NCBI GenBank assembly: GCA_002281855.1
Contig: NCHQ01000004.1
Location: 62,001 to 126,000 of the forward strand
DNA length: 64,000 nucleotides
Direction: 5' to 3'
DNA from: Rhodospirillales bacterium 24-66-33
Lineage (GTDB): Bacteria > Pseudomonadota > Alphaproteobacteria > Reyranellales > Reyranellaceae
The notes under the pieces: model-generated
Told to the model about the DNA's origin: nothing
The model's database searches: none
The model's input: the letters and a program-made list of their open reading frames with translations, nothing else
Part shown: positions 54,695 through 64,000 of the stretch, piece by piece
Layout of the letters: each line of letters starts with the position of its first letter
Position numbering within the stretch: position 1 is the stretch's first letter
Made by a program: the position numbers and the translations under genes

Positions 54695-55552
54695 TCACTC
54701 GGCGTTGGAAGAGATGGGTGTCTCGAAGGGGATGCCGGCCTTCAGGATGCGATAGCGACCATCCTCGATCTGCGCGCCGGTGACGATTCCGGTGCGGGCG
54801 CTGCCGCCGTCGAGGCCCAGGCGGTCTCCCTCGAACAGGTGCGGGTCTTCCATGCCGCTGATCGCCGTGTGCTTGTCGGGCGGCGTGTGACCATGGACGA
54901 CCAGCGTGCCGCCGAAGCCCTGCTTCCAGTCGAGGAAGCCGTGGTTGATCCACGCCCAGCGCGCCTCGGTGAAGATCAGCCAGGGCCGTGCGAGAAACTC
55001 GTCCTGGTCAGCATGGGGATCGAGGCCGCCATGGACGAACACCGCGTTTCCCAGCCGGACGTGCGACCGCATGCCCTGGAGGCGGTGCACCACCGTCTCG
55101 CCGAGCGCCTCGTGCAGCAGAGCCTGGTCGGCATGGGCTGCCGCACGGCCGGCGCGGGCCGCCATCTCGTCGAGGAGGATGTGGCCGCCCATGCGCTTGC
55201 TGAGCCACATCGTCTCGGCCTTGTGCGCGTGTGGACCGCCGACCACCGTGAGCATCATCATGATCTCGTGGTTGCCCATCAGCCGGTCGACATGGTCGAC
55301 ACCGTGCGCTTCCTCGTTCCGCGCCCACAGTTCGAGCACGCCGGCGCTGTCTGGTCCGCGATTGATCATGTCGCCGAGGTAGATGAGCCGGCGCCTGCCA
55401 CCTGCATCACCGGCCAGTCCGGCAATGGATTTCAGGAGCGCCCCGAGTTCGGCCGCACAACCATGGACGTCGCCGATGGCGAACACCGTTTCCCCCTTCA
55501 GCTCGAAGGGGGCGGGCTTCCACTCTGAGACGGTGACGGGGAGGTCGGTCAT
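54695..55552 (-). CDS. Metallophosphoesterase (PPP/ApaH-like phosphatase)
   Basis: 285 residues. Metal-binding motifs are complete: FAIGDVHGCAAEL, YLGDMINRGPDS, LMGNHEIMM and a late VHGHTPP. This places it in the Calcineurin-like PPP group, near bacterial Ser/Thr protein phosphatases and diadenosine tetraphosphatases. Substrate could be a phosphoprotein or dinucleotide. It is 15 bp after the MscS gene, probably one operon. Confidence 0.87.
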   Translation of the reverse strand: MTDLPVTVSEWKPAPFELKGETVFAIGDVHGCAAELGALLKSIAGLAGDAGGRRRLIYLGDMINRGPDSAGVLELWARNEEAHGVDHVDRLMGNHEIMMMLTVVGGPHAHKAETMWLSKRMGGHILLDEMAARAGRAAAHADQALLHEALGETVVHRLQGMRSHVRLGNAVFVHGGLDPHADQDEFLARPWLIFTEARWAWINHGFLDWKQGFGGTLVVHGHTPPDKHTAISGMEDPHLFEGDRLGLDGGSARTGIVTGAQIEDGRYRILKAGIPFETPISSNAE

Positions 55553-55567
55553 GGGGCCATGGTAGCG

Positions 55568-56368
55568 CTATCCGGTTTGGCGCTCCACAGCCGCCGGCTC
55601 GTGGTCGAACTCCTGCTTGATCCCTCGATTGAGATCGTACTTGAGCTGCGTGGCGGACTCCCGCTGCGTCCAAACCTGTGCGGCCAATGTGTACTTGTCT
55701 GCCTCAAGCGTATCGATGCCGATCGCCGAAACCCTGAGCACCCGCGCATCCCGCTCGATCGTCCCGCGAAGGCGCGAGATCGAGGTGTCGATGTCTTCGT
55801 TGGCGGGCCGGGGAACGCGGAACTCGAGACGTGCGGTGTCATTGCGGGTCGGCACCTTCAGAATATCTCCCCACAGCTTGCCATTGGGGACGATGATGCG
55901 GGTGTTGTCGTCGCCGTCGATCTCCGTGAAGAACAGGTTGATCTCACGCGCAATGCCGGTGACTCCGCCGGTCTCGACCCGGTCGCCGATTTGGAAGGGC
56001 CGAAAAACAACCAGCATGATTCCGGCCGCGAGGTTGCTGAGCGTGCCCTGGAGCGCCAGGCCGATGGCAATGCCCAGTGCACCCAGCACGGCAACGAAAC
56101 TCGTCGTGGCAATGCCGAAGGTCGTGAGGACCGCGACGAAAGTGAAGACGAGGACGGTGTAGCGGGCGCCGTTACCGAGGAAGAGCGCGACCGTCCGGTC
56201 GATGCGCGGCGTGCGCTGGCAGAGGCGAACCACGGCGCGGTACAGCAGCCTCGATGCCATCCAGCCGATGCACAGGATGATGATGGCGCCGATGGCGCGA
56301 AGGCCATAGGCCGTGCCGGCGGTCACCATGATGTTGCCGGCGCTGTTCCACTGTTCCTCAATACCCAT
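55568..56368 (-). CDS. Small-conductance mechanosensitive channel (MscS family)
   Basis: 266 residues from ATG 56368. The pore helix GLALQGTLSNLAAGIMLVVF is the MscS TM3 motif; FRPFQIGDRVETGGVTGIA and TRIIVPNGKLWGDILKV form the beta domain. About three helices precede it. It releases solutes when the membrane is stretched on osmotic downshock. The gene is followed by the metallophosphoesterase and lacks a strong ribosome site. Confidence 0.9.
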   Translation of the reverse strand: MGIEEQWNSAGNIMVTAGTAYGLRAIGAIIILCIGWMASRLLYRAVVRLCQRTPRIDRTVALFLGNGARYTVLVFTFVAVLTTFGIATTSFVAVLGALGIAIGLALQGTLSNLAAGIMLVVFRPFQIGDRVETGGVTGIAREINLFFTEIDGDDNTRIIVPNGKLWGDILKVPTRNDTARLEFRVPRPANEDIDTSISRLRGTIERDARVLRVSAIGIDTLEADKYTLAAQVWTQRESATQLKYDLNRGIKQEFDHEPAAVERQTG

Positions 56369-56424
56369 GAGGGAGGCAACGTCCGGGACGCGTTGGCGGT
56401 TCCTCCGCCGGCCCGAGCGCGGCC

Positions 56425-57645
56425 TTAGCGGGCGTCGTTCTCGCGAATGAAGGTGCGAACGCGCGGCATGATCTGTTCGCGCCACTTGCGGCCGTTGAAG
56501 ATGCCGTAATGGCCGACCCGCGGCTGCTCCCAGTGCACGTGCCGCGCGCCGGGAATGTTGGGCGTCAGCGCATGCGCCGCCTTGGTCTGGCCGACGCCGG
56601 AAATGTCGTCCAGTTCGCCTTCGACCGTCATCAGGGCGGTCTCGATGAAGGACGGATCGATCTTGCGGCCGCGGCTCACCCACTCGCCGCGCGGCAACAG
56701 GTGCTCCTTGAACACGACCTCGATGGTCTGGAGATAGAACTCGGCGCTGAGATCCATCACGGCGAGATACTCGTCGTAGAAGGCGCGGTGAGCCTCTGCC
56801 GGATCGTCGTCGCCCTTCACCAGATGCTCGAACTGCCGCATGTGCGCATTCACATGGCGGTCGAGATTCATGCTGATGAACGACGTGAGCTGCAGGAAGC
56901 CCGGATAGACGCGGCGCAGCGCGCCCGGGTAGTTCAGCGGCACCGTCGAGATGACGTTATGCCGGAACCACATCATGGAGTTGCGCATGGCGAGGTCGTT
57001 GGGGACCGTCGGGCTGACGCGGGTGTCGATCGGCCCGCCCATCAGGGTGAGCGACTTGGGCTGGCGCGGCTCCTTGGCCTCCGCCATCAGCGCGGCGGCA
57101 GCCAGCACCGGCACCGAGGGCTGGCAGACGGCGATGACGTGGACGTCGGGTCCGAGGTAGCGGCAGAAGTCGGCGACGTAGTCGATATAGTCGTCGAGGT
57201 CGAAGTTGCCCTGGCTGAGCGGCACTTCGCGCGCGTCGATCCAGTCGGTGATGTGGACGTCATGGTCGGGCAGCAGAGCCTCGACCGTGCCGCGCAGCAG
57301 GGTGGCGTAGTGGCCGCTCATCGGCGCCACGACCAGCACCTTGGGATCGCGCCGGGTGGTGTCGCGATGGAAATGGAGCAGCTGGCCGAACGGCTTGCGC
57401 AGCAGGATCTCTTCGTTGACCGCGACAGTCTCGTCGCCGACCGTCGTCGTTCTCAGCCCGAACGCCGGCTTGCCGTAGTTCTGGGTGAGGCGCGTCATGA
57501 TCTCCGCGCCGGCGGCGATCGACTTGCCGACCCAAGTCTCCGCCCACGGATTGTAGGGGCTGGAATAGACCTGCTCGAGGGCGCTGGCCCACATCCGCAA
57601 GGGGACGGAGAGCTGGCGCTGGAATTCGTAGGCTTGATAAAGCAT
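56425..57645 (-). CDS. phaZ: Intracellular polyhydroxybutyrate depolymerase
   Basis: 406 residues. N-terminal MLYQAYEFQRQLSVPLRMWA, PMSGHYATLLRGTVEALLPD, and the nucleophile region VIAVCQPSVPVLAAAALMA (Cys in the lipase-box position) are those of type-I intracellular PHB depolymerases. The His region is in PRVGHYGIFNG. These act on amorphous PHB granules in the cytoplasm. A TTGC-N3-GCAA palindrome lies 45-55 bp upstream, like PhaR-type sites. No pha synthesis gene is in the window. Confidence 0.93.
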   Translation of the reverse strand: MLYQAYEFQRQLSVPLRMWASALEQVYSSPYNPWAETWVGKSIAAGAEIMTRLTQNYGKPAFGLRTTTVGDETVAVNEEILLRKPFGQLLHFHRDTTRRDPKVLVVAPMSGHYATLLRGTVEALLPDHDVHITDWIDAREVPLSQGNFDLDDYIDYVADFCRYLGPDVHVIAVCQPSVPVLAAAALMAEAKEPRQPKSLTLMGGPIDTRVSPTVPNDLAMRNSMMWFRHNVISTVPLNYPGALRRVYPGFLQLTSFISMNLDRHVNAHMRQFEHLVKGDDDPAEAHRAFYDEYLAVMDLSAEFYLQTIEVVFKEHLLPRGEWVSRGRKIDPSFIETALMTVEGELDDISGVGQTKAAHALTPNIPGARHVHWEQPRVGHYGIFNGRKWREQIMPRVRTFIRENDAR

Positions 57646-57689
57646 GAGGCGCGGATTGTACGCCCCGCGCCGCCTATGTCACGTCCCTA

Positions 57690-57700
57690 TTGCGACGCAA
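57690..57700. promoter_or_regulatory. TTGCGACGCAA palindrome upstream of phaZ, possible PhaR site
   Basis: A perfect 11-bp dyad, TTGC, GAC, GCAA, in the 76-bp gap before phaZ. From memory, alphaproteobacterial PhaR recognises CTGC-N3-GCAG. This differs by its outer base pair only. The phasin regulator gene is not in the window. Confidence 0.35.
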
Positions 57701-57721
57701 CAATTGTGTAAAAACAATGGC

Positions 57722-58300
57722 TTAGAGAAGGCGGCCCACGGCATTGGCGATCGTTTCGGCCTTGGCGTCATGGGTGAAGTGGGTGACGAAGCGGCCATTG
57801 CGGTCGAGCAGGTAGACGATCGAGGAGTGGTCCATGAGGTAGGGCGACCCCTCCTTGCCGGGCACCTTCTGGTAGTAGACGCGATAGGCCTTGGCGACAT
57901 CGGCGATCTGCTGCGGCGTTCCCGTGAGGCCGATGATCCCCGGCCCGAAGTTCGGAACATAGCCCTTGAGCAGCTCCGGCGTGTCGCGCTCGGGATCGAC
58001 GGTGATGAAGACGAGGTTCACCTTCTTGGCCGCGTCCGGTCCCAGTCTCTCGACAGCCGTTTCCATCAGCAGCAACGAGGTGGGGCAGACGTCGGGACAA
58101 TAGGTGAAGCCGAAATAGATCAGTGTCGGCTTGCCCTTCAGCTGGTCGCTCGAGAACGGTCGGCCATCCTGGTCGACGAGCTTGAACGGCCCGCCGATCG
58201 ACGGTTTCCCGCCCTGCGTGGCATCCCAGCCGATCCAGCCGGCGGCGACGACGAGCGCCGCGATCCAGACGCCGAGCAGCGCCTTCATGGTGCGTGACAT
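57722..58300 (-). CDS. SCO1/SenC-family copper protein
   Basis: 192 residues from ATG 58300; ATG 58288 is also possible. An N-terminal membrane anchor (LLGVWIAALVVAAGWIGW) is followed by a thioredoxin-like domain with the copper ligands YCPDVCP (CxxxC) and the His in YLMDHSSIVYL. SCO proteins deliver copper to, or reduce, the CuA site of cytochrome oxidase. No cytochrome oxidase gene is nearby. Confidence 0.92.
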   Translation of the reverse strand: MSRTMKALLGVWIAALVVAAGWIGWDATQGGKPSIGGPFKLVDQDGRPFSSDQLKGKPTLIYFGFTYCPDVCPTSLLLMETAVERLGPDAAKKVNLVFITVDPERDTPELLKGYVPNFGPGIIGLTGTPQQIADVAKAYRVYYQKVPGKEGSPYLMDHSSIVYLLDRNGRFVTHFTHDAKAETIANAVGRLL

Positions 58301-58395
58301 GGCGTGAACATGGGCTGCACGGGGCGGCTCGACAAGCCGGACGCCTCGTCGCACAACCTCTCTGCCTTTGCGTTTCGACCGAGAGGGAAAGTACG

Positions 58396-59031
58396 ATGTT
58401 CTACGATGCCGCCAAGCGCGACCACGGACTGCCGCAGGATCCGCTGAAGGCGCTGATCGTGCCGCGGCCCATCGGCTGGATCTCCACCATCGACGGCCAG
58501 GGCCGGGTCAATCTCGCCCCCTACAGCTTCTACAACGGCGTCGGCGAATTCCCGCCCATGGTCTACTTCGCCATCACCGGCACCTACGGCGACACGCCGA
58601 CCAAGCACAGCCGCATGAACGCCGAGGAGACTGGCGAGTTCGTGGTCAACATGGTGACCGCGGAGATGAGCGAGAAGATGAACATCACCACCGCGATGGT
58701 GGCCTACGGCGTCGACGAGATGAAGCTCGCCGGCCTGACGCCCGAGCCGTGCCGCTTCGTGAAGCCGCCGCGGGTCAAGGAATCGCCGGTGGCGTTCGAG
58801 TGCAAGTACTGGAAGACGATCGAGCTGCCGGAAGAGCCTGGTCACGAAGCCAAGCGTGGCTCGATCGTGCTGGGCCAGGTGGTCGGCATCCACATCGACG
58901 ATGCCATCCTGAAGGACGGCAGGGTCGACATCATGGCGATGAAGCCGGTCGCCCGTCTGGGCTACAGCGAATACACGACGGTCGACAACGTCTGGAAGAT
59001 GCGCCGCCCGGACGATCCGCGGTTTCAGTGA
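58396..59031 (+). CDS. Flavin reductase-like FMN-binding protein
   Basis: 211 residues. A flavin reductase (FMN split-barrel) domain spans most of it: VPRPIGWISTIDGQGRVNLA, PYSFYNGVGEFPPMVYF and MKPVARLGYSEYTTV near the end. Such proteins reduce flavin or partner with monooxygenases. It is divergent from SCO1, and its ATG 58396 follows GAGAGGGAAAG, a good ribosome site. Followed by a large inverted repeat. Confidence 0.85.
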   Translation: MFYDAAKRDHGLPQDPLKALIVPRPIGWISTIDGQGRVNLAPYSFYNGVGEFPPMVYFAITGTYGDTPTKHSRMNAEETGEFVVNMVTAEMSEKMNITTAMVAYGVDEMKLAGLTPEPCRFVKPPRVKESPVAFECKYWKTIELPEEPGHEAKRGSIVLGQVVGIHIDDAILKDGRVDIMAMKPVARLGYSEYTTVDNVWKMRRPDDPRFQ

Positions 59032-59057
59032 GTCAAACTGTCGGCTCAAAAAGCAAA

Positions 59058-59183
59058 CCGTCGTCTCGACCGGAGCCTCGCGTAGCGAGGCGTAGTGGAG
59101 AGACCTTCTCTCGACCAAAAGCCAGCAAATCGTGGAGAGAAGGTCTCTCCACTCCGCGCTGCGCGCTCCGGTCGAGACGACGG
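59058..59183. repeat. Large composite inverted repeat between convergent genes
   Basis: Left arm 59058-59112 begins CCGTCGTCTCGACCGGAG and ends TGGAGAGACCTTCTCTC. Right arm 59135-59183 is its inverted copy. The arms differ only at an inner mini-hairpin (CCTCGCGTAGCGAGG versus CGCGCAGCGCG). The gap of about 22 bp has no gene. The mini-hairpin difference suggests compensatory drift within the family. Confidence 0.78.
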
Positions 59184-59193
59184 AGCTTTGCTG

Positions 59194-60549
59194 TCAATGA
59201 TCCGCGACGACCGGCGCCACTGACCGCGCCATCGCCAGCACGCGCTGGTCGGCCATGGCCTCGCCCATCAGCATGAAGCCGACCGGCAGTTCGCCCGCGG
59301 CATGGCAGGGCAGGCTGATGCCGCAGCGGTCGAGGAAATTGCCGACCGTGGTGTTGCGCAGCAGCAGCATGTTCTTCTTCGTGAAGCCCTCGGGCGTCGA
59401 CACTTCCTCGATCGTCGGCGCCACGATGGCGCAGGTCGGCATGATCACCGCGTCGTAGTTCGAGGTGATCGCCGAGACGCGACGGCAGAGGTCGGCGCGC
59501 TTCGCCAGCAGCTCGATATAGTCGGCAGCGGTCATGTCCTTGCCGCGCATGATGCGCGGATAGACCAGCTGGTCGTAATCCGGGCCGCGCCGCGCGATCA
59601 GGTCCTTGTGCCAGGCATAGGCCTCGGACGCGGCGAAGCCGCCCTTGGCGTTGATGGCGGGAAGTTCGTTCAACTCGGCGAGGTCGATCTGCTCGATCTT
59701 CACGCCCTTGGCTGCCAGCGCCGTGCAGGCGCGCTCGAACGCCTTCGCGACCGTCGGATCGAGCTCGTCCATCACGAAGTGCTTCGGGATGGCGAAGCGA
59801 AGTCCGGCGAGCGGTGCCGCGTCGGGCACCGAGATCGGCCCCATTCCGAATTCACCGGCGAAGACGGCGTCGACCAGGGCACAATCCTCGACCGAGTTGG
59901 CGAGCGGTCCGATCGAGTCCAGTGAGGTCGAGAGCGGGATGACTCCGTCGATGGGCACGCGGCGCGCCGTCGGCTTGAAGCCCACCAGGCCGCAGACCGC
60001 GGCGGGAATGCGGACCGAGCCGCCGGTGTCGGTGCCCAGCGCCGCGACGGCCATGCGGTCGGCCACCGAGACGGCGGCGCCGGCCGAGGATCCACCGGGC
60101 ACGCGCGTGCGGTCGGCCGGATTGCCCGGCGTGCCATAATGCGGGTTGAAGCCGACGCCCGAGAAGGCGAATTCGCTCATGTTGGTGCTGCCGACGATCA
60201 CCGCGCCGGCCGCGCGCAGGCGCGCCACCACGGGCGCATCCGCCGTGGCGGGCTTGGCATCGTCGAGCGCTTTCGAGCCCGAAAGGGTGGTTTCACCCGC
60301 GACGTCACACAGGTTCTTGATCGAGACCGGGATGCCGGCGAGCGGCGACGGCACCAGGCCCGCCTTGCGCAAGCCATCGCTTGCGTCCGCCGCGGCCAGT
60401 GCCCGGTCCTTCCAGACCTTGATGAAGGCGCGGCTGCCTTCGCCCTTGGGATCCTCGATGCGGGCAAGCGCCTCTTCGGTGAGCTTGCGCGACGTGGTGC
60501 GGCCGGCGGCCAGGTCCGCGGCGAGTTGGGTGATCGTCGGGTTGGCCAT
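59194..60549 (-). CDS. Amidase-signature-family hydrolase
   Basis: 451 residues. The Ser-cisSer-Lys triad is in VSIKNLCDVAG (Lys), RVPGGSSAGAAVSVA and GTDTGGSVRIPAAVCG (nucleophile). GatA-type length and folds fit, but GatA partners are absent; it is likelier a general amidase. It lies 8 bp downstream of acs and is probably cotranscribed. Releasing an acid that acs could activate is a plausible but unproven link. Confidence 0.87.
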   Translation of the reverse strand: MANPTITQLAADLAAGRTTSRKLTEEALARIEDPKGEGSRAFIKVWKDRALAAADASDGLRKAGLVPSPLAGIPVSIKNLCDVAGETTLSGSKALDDAKPATADAPVVARLRAAGAVIVGSTNMSEFAFSGVGFNPHYGTPGNPADRTRVPGGSSAGAAVSVADRMAVAALGTDTGGSVRIPAAVCGLVGFKPTARRVPIDGVIPLSTSLDSIGPLANSVEDCALVDAVFAGEFGMGPISVPDAAPLAGLRFAIPKHFVMDELDPTVAKAFERACTALAAKGVKIEQIDLAELNELPAINAKGGFAASEAYAWHKDLIARRGPDYDQLVYPRIMRGKDMTAADYIELLAKRADLCRRVSAITSNYDAVIMPTCAIVAPTIEEVSTPEGFTKKNMLLLRNTTVGNFLDRCGISLPCHAAGELPVGFMLMGEAMADQRVLAMARSVAPVVADH

Positions 60550-60557
60550 TGGGGTCC

Positions 60558-62495
<1,938 letters not shown>

Positions 62496-62580
62496 GGTTT
62501 TCCTCCAGCTTAGGCTTTGTGCCTTGAATTACCTGCGTTCTAGCCCGCTGCCGCGGGGCTCGGCAATTCGACTTTGGGCG

Positions 62581-63252
62581 TCACTCGCTGAACCAGGTCG
62601 TGAAGTCCTGGATCGGCGCGCGATCAGTGATCAGGCTGTTGGGCACCACGTCGGGATCGGCATGGCCGAGCGCCAGGCCGCAGATCACGGTCTGGTCGTC
62701 GGGAATCCCGAGCTCGCGGCGCACGACGTGCTGGTAGCGGCTGAAGGCGGCCTGCGGGCAGGTGTGCAACCCCTTCTCTCGTGCCAGCAGCATGAGCTGG
62801 TCGAGGAAGATGCCGCAGTCGATCCACTGACCATTGCCCATGCGCTTCTCGACGCTGAGGATCATGCCGACCGGCGCGTCGAAGAACTCATAATTCTTGC
62901 GGAACTGCTTCATCATCCCGGCTGCATCGCCACGCGGCACGCCGAGCAGGGTGTAGAGCTGCTTGCCGACGAGCTTGCGGCGGGCGTCATAGACCGGCGT
63001 CATTTCCTGCGGATAGACGTTGTACTCCGCGCCCGGGCCGTTATCGCCGGCATCCATTGCCGACAGGATGGCGGCGGAGAGCCGCTTCCGCGCCGCGCCC
63101 ATGGTCACGTAGAGCTTCCAGGGCTGCAGGTTGCCGTTCGAGGCCGAGCGATTGGCGTTCTCGATGATCCATTCGATGTCGGCCTTGGCCACGGGATCGG
63201 GCTTGAAGACGCGCATGGAGCGGCGGGAATTGACGGCTTCTGACACGCGCAT
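62581..63252 (-). CDS. Nitroreductase-family FMN oxidoreductase
   Basis: 223 residues. The FMN-binding RRSMRVFKPDPV at the start, SASNGNLQPWKLYV and GLHTCPQAAFSRYQHVVRRE are nitroreductase signatures. Family members reduce nitroaromatics, quinones or flavins with NAD(P)H. Substrate is unknown. It lies 6 bp after the hydrolase gene, so the two are probably cotranscribed. Confidence 0.9.
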   Translation of the reverse strand: MRVSEAVNSRRSMRVFKPDPVAKADIEWIIENANRSASNGNLQPWKLYVTMGAARKRLSAAILSAMDAGDNGPGAEYNVYPQEMTPVYDARRKLVGKQLYTLLGVPRGDAAGMMKQFRKNYEFFDAPVGMILSVEKRMGNGQWIDCGIFLDQLMLLAREKGLHTCPQAAFSRYQHVVRRELGIPDDQTVICGLALGHADPDVVPNSLITDRAPIQDFTTWFSE

Positions 63253-63258
63253 GGACGG

Positions 63259-64000
63259 CTAGCTCCGGGTGAGGTGACGACGCAGGAAGTCGAACAGGAT
63301 GCGCCGCGCGGCGGCGTTCTGCTGCTCGGTGAAATAGTGGGTGGCGCCGGGAATCACGACGGCCTCGGCCTCCTTGCCGTGGGCGACGAGCGCCTCGGCC
63401 ATGGCCAGCGACTGCTCGACCGGCACGTTCTCGTCGCGGTCGCCATGCAGCAGCAGGACCGGCGCGTCGATCTGGGCGACCCGCAGGATCGGCGAGCGCA
63501 CCGGCAGGCCCTCGGGCCCGCACAGATCGTCGAGATAGTCGCGCATGTAGGGATTGGCCTCGCGCCAGCGCGCCAGATCGGTCGGCGCGAAGAAGGCGGC
63601 GACGGCGCGCACCGGCGGCTTGTGGGCGGCGGCGAGCAGCGCCACCTGTCCGCCCATCGAGGCCCCGACCAGGGCGATCCGGTCGCGATCGACCAGGGGG
63701 CGCTTGGAAAGCCAGTCGATGGCCGCCAGCACGTCGAGCGGCTGGCGCAGCCCTTGGTCGTTCTCGCCCTCGGAACCTAGCCAGCCGCGCAGCGACAGGG
63801 CCAGCGCCGCGTAGCCGTTGGCGGCGGCGGCGCGTGCCAGGCCCACCATGTTGTGGGCGTGGCCGGCGAAGCCGTGCAGCAGGATCAGCGCCGGATAGGG
63901 CGGCTGCCCGGCCACCGGCTTGAAGAAGTAGCCGCCGAGGCTGACGCCATGGCCGGGCACGCGCACCTGCTCGGCATCGCGAACCTCGGGCAGGTCGTCC
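63259..64000 (-). CDS. Alpha/beta hydrolase, dienelactone-hydrolase-like (5' end cut)
   Basis: The frame is open to the window edge, so the N-terminus is missing; about 247 codons are visible. It has LILLHGFAGH (oxyanion), VGASMGGQVALLA (nucleophile elbow), LLLHGDRDENVP (acid) and PGATHYFTEQQ (His). This is a complete catalytic triad in the DLH/prolyl oligopeptidase style. Substrate unknown. Confidence 0.85.
   Translation of the reverse strand, partial: DDLPEVRDAEQVRVPGHGVSLGGYFFKPVAGQPPYPALILLHGFAGHAHNMVGLARAAAANGYAALALSLRGWLGSEGENDQGLRQPLDVLAAIDWLSKRPLVDRDRIALVGASMGGQVALLAAAHKPPVRAVAAFFAPTDLARWREANPYMRDYLDDLCGPEGLPVRSPILRVAQIDAPVLLLHGDRDENVPVEQSLAMAEALVAHGKEAEAVVIPGATHYFTEQQNAAARRILFDFLRRHLTRS

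Overview
The window is high-GC chromosomal DNA from an alphaproteobacterium. The evidence is the gene content and grouping: ubiE-ubiB-coaBC-dut, rho, maf-aroE and coaE-dnaQ facing secB. These are housekeeping blocks that in many Alphaproteobacteria lie near the replication origin. A cyclic beta-1,2-glucan synthase, a PHB depolymerase, an ECF42-type sigma factor with its DGPF partner, and intergenic palindromes of a kind common in Rhizobiales/Rhodospirillales fit this. I cannot fix the genus. I see no tRNA, rRNA, CRISPR, prophage, integrase or insertion sequence, and no stretch over 300 bases lacks a gene.

Layout. 1-7.0 kb: four small regulator/target modules (LysR with an MFS exporter; MocR/PdxR-type regulator with an FMN split-barrel protein; AraC regulator divergent from an O-methyltransferase and a siderophore-interacting flavoprotein). 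7.0-12.6 kb: a complete Dpp/Opp-type peptide ABC transporter operon, read leftward. 12.7-13.5 kb: a protein carrying the signature motifs of halohydrin dehalogenases. 13.5-18.8 kb: ubiE-ubiB-(TauE/SafE)-coaBC-dut-Rrf2. 18.9-21.3 kb: small metabolic genes. 21.3-22.9 kb: rho, with a good promoter, a possible leader ORF and a strong terminator. 23-27.2 kb: leftward maf-aroE-thioesterase-MFS and a PQQ-type sugar dehydrogenase. 27.4-30.4 kb: quinone oxidoreductase, coaE, dnaQ and opposed secB.

30.6-41.3 kb holds a glutamine-amidotransferase-like hydrolase followed by gentisate dioxygenase, a LytTR membrane regulator divergent from a membrane-domain/alpha-beta-hydrolase fusion, a lipoprotein, an EI24 membrane protein, a CaiB-type CoA transferase, a secreted beta-propeller, an MBL hydrolase and a non-canonical SDR. 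41.5-50.0 kb is one 2,846-codon cyclic glucan synthase gene. 50.0-50.5 kb holds two very short genes (a 44-residue basic protein and a DUF3309-like membrane protein). 50.7-64 kb: recQ, an ECF42 module, a phosphatase, an MscS channel, phaZ, SCO1, a flavin reductase, amidase with acs, a nitroreductase, and a hydrolase cut by the window edge.

Main observations: (1) a halohydrin dehalogenase homologue with both diagnostic motifs intact, 25 bp from ubiE; (2) two matching putative ECF42 promoters (TGTCGG, 17 bp, CGTCCTC), one before the DGPF-sigma operon and one before a VOC gene; (3) a 33-codon ORF overlapping the rho start codon; (4) a roughly 45-residue Ala/Gly/Thr/Ser-rich insertion in Rho; (5) a membrane-domain/hydrolase fusion; (6) several perfect operator-like repeats between regulators and their neighbours. 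All are read directly from the sequence; functions are family-based or inferred as stated per entry.
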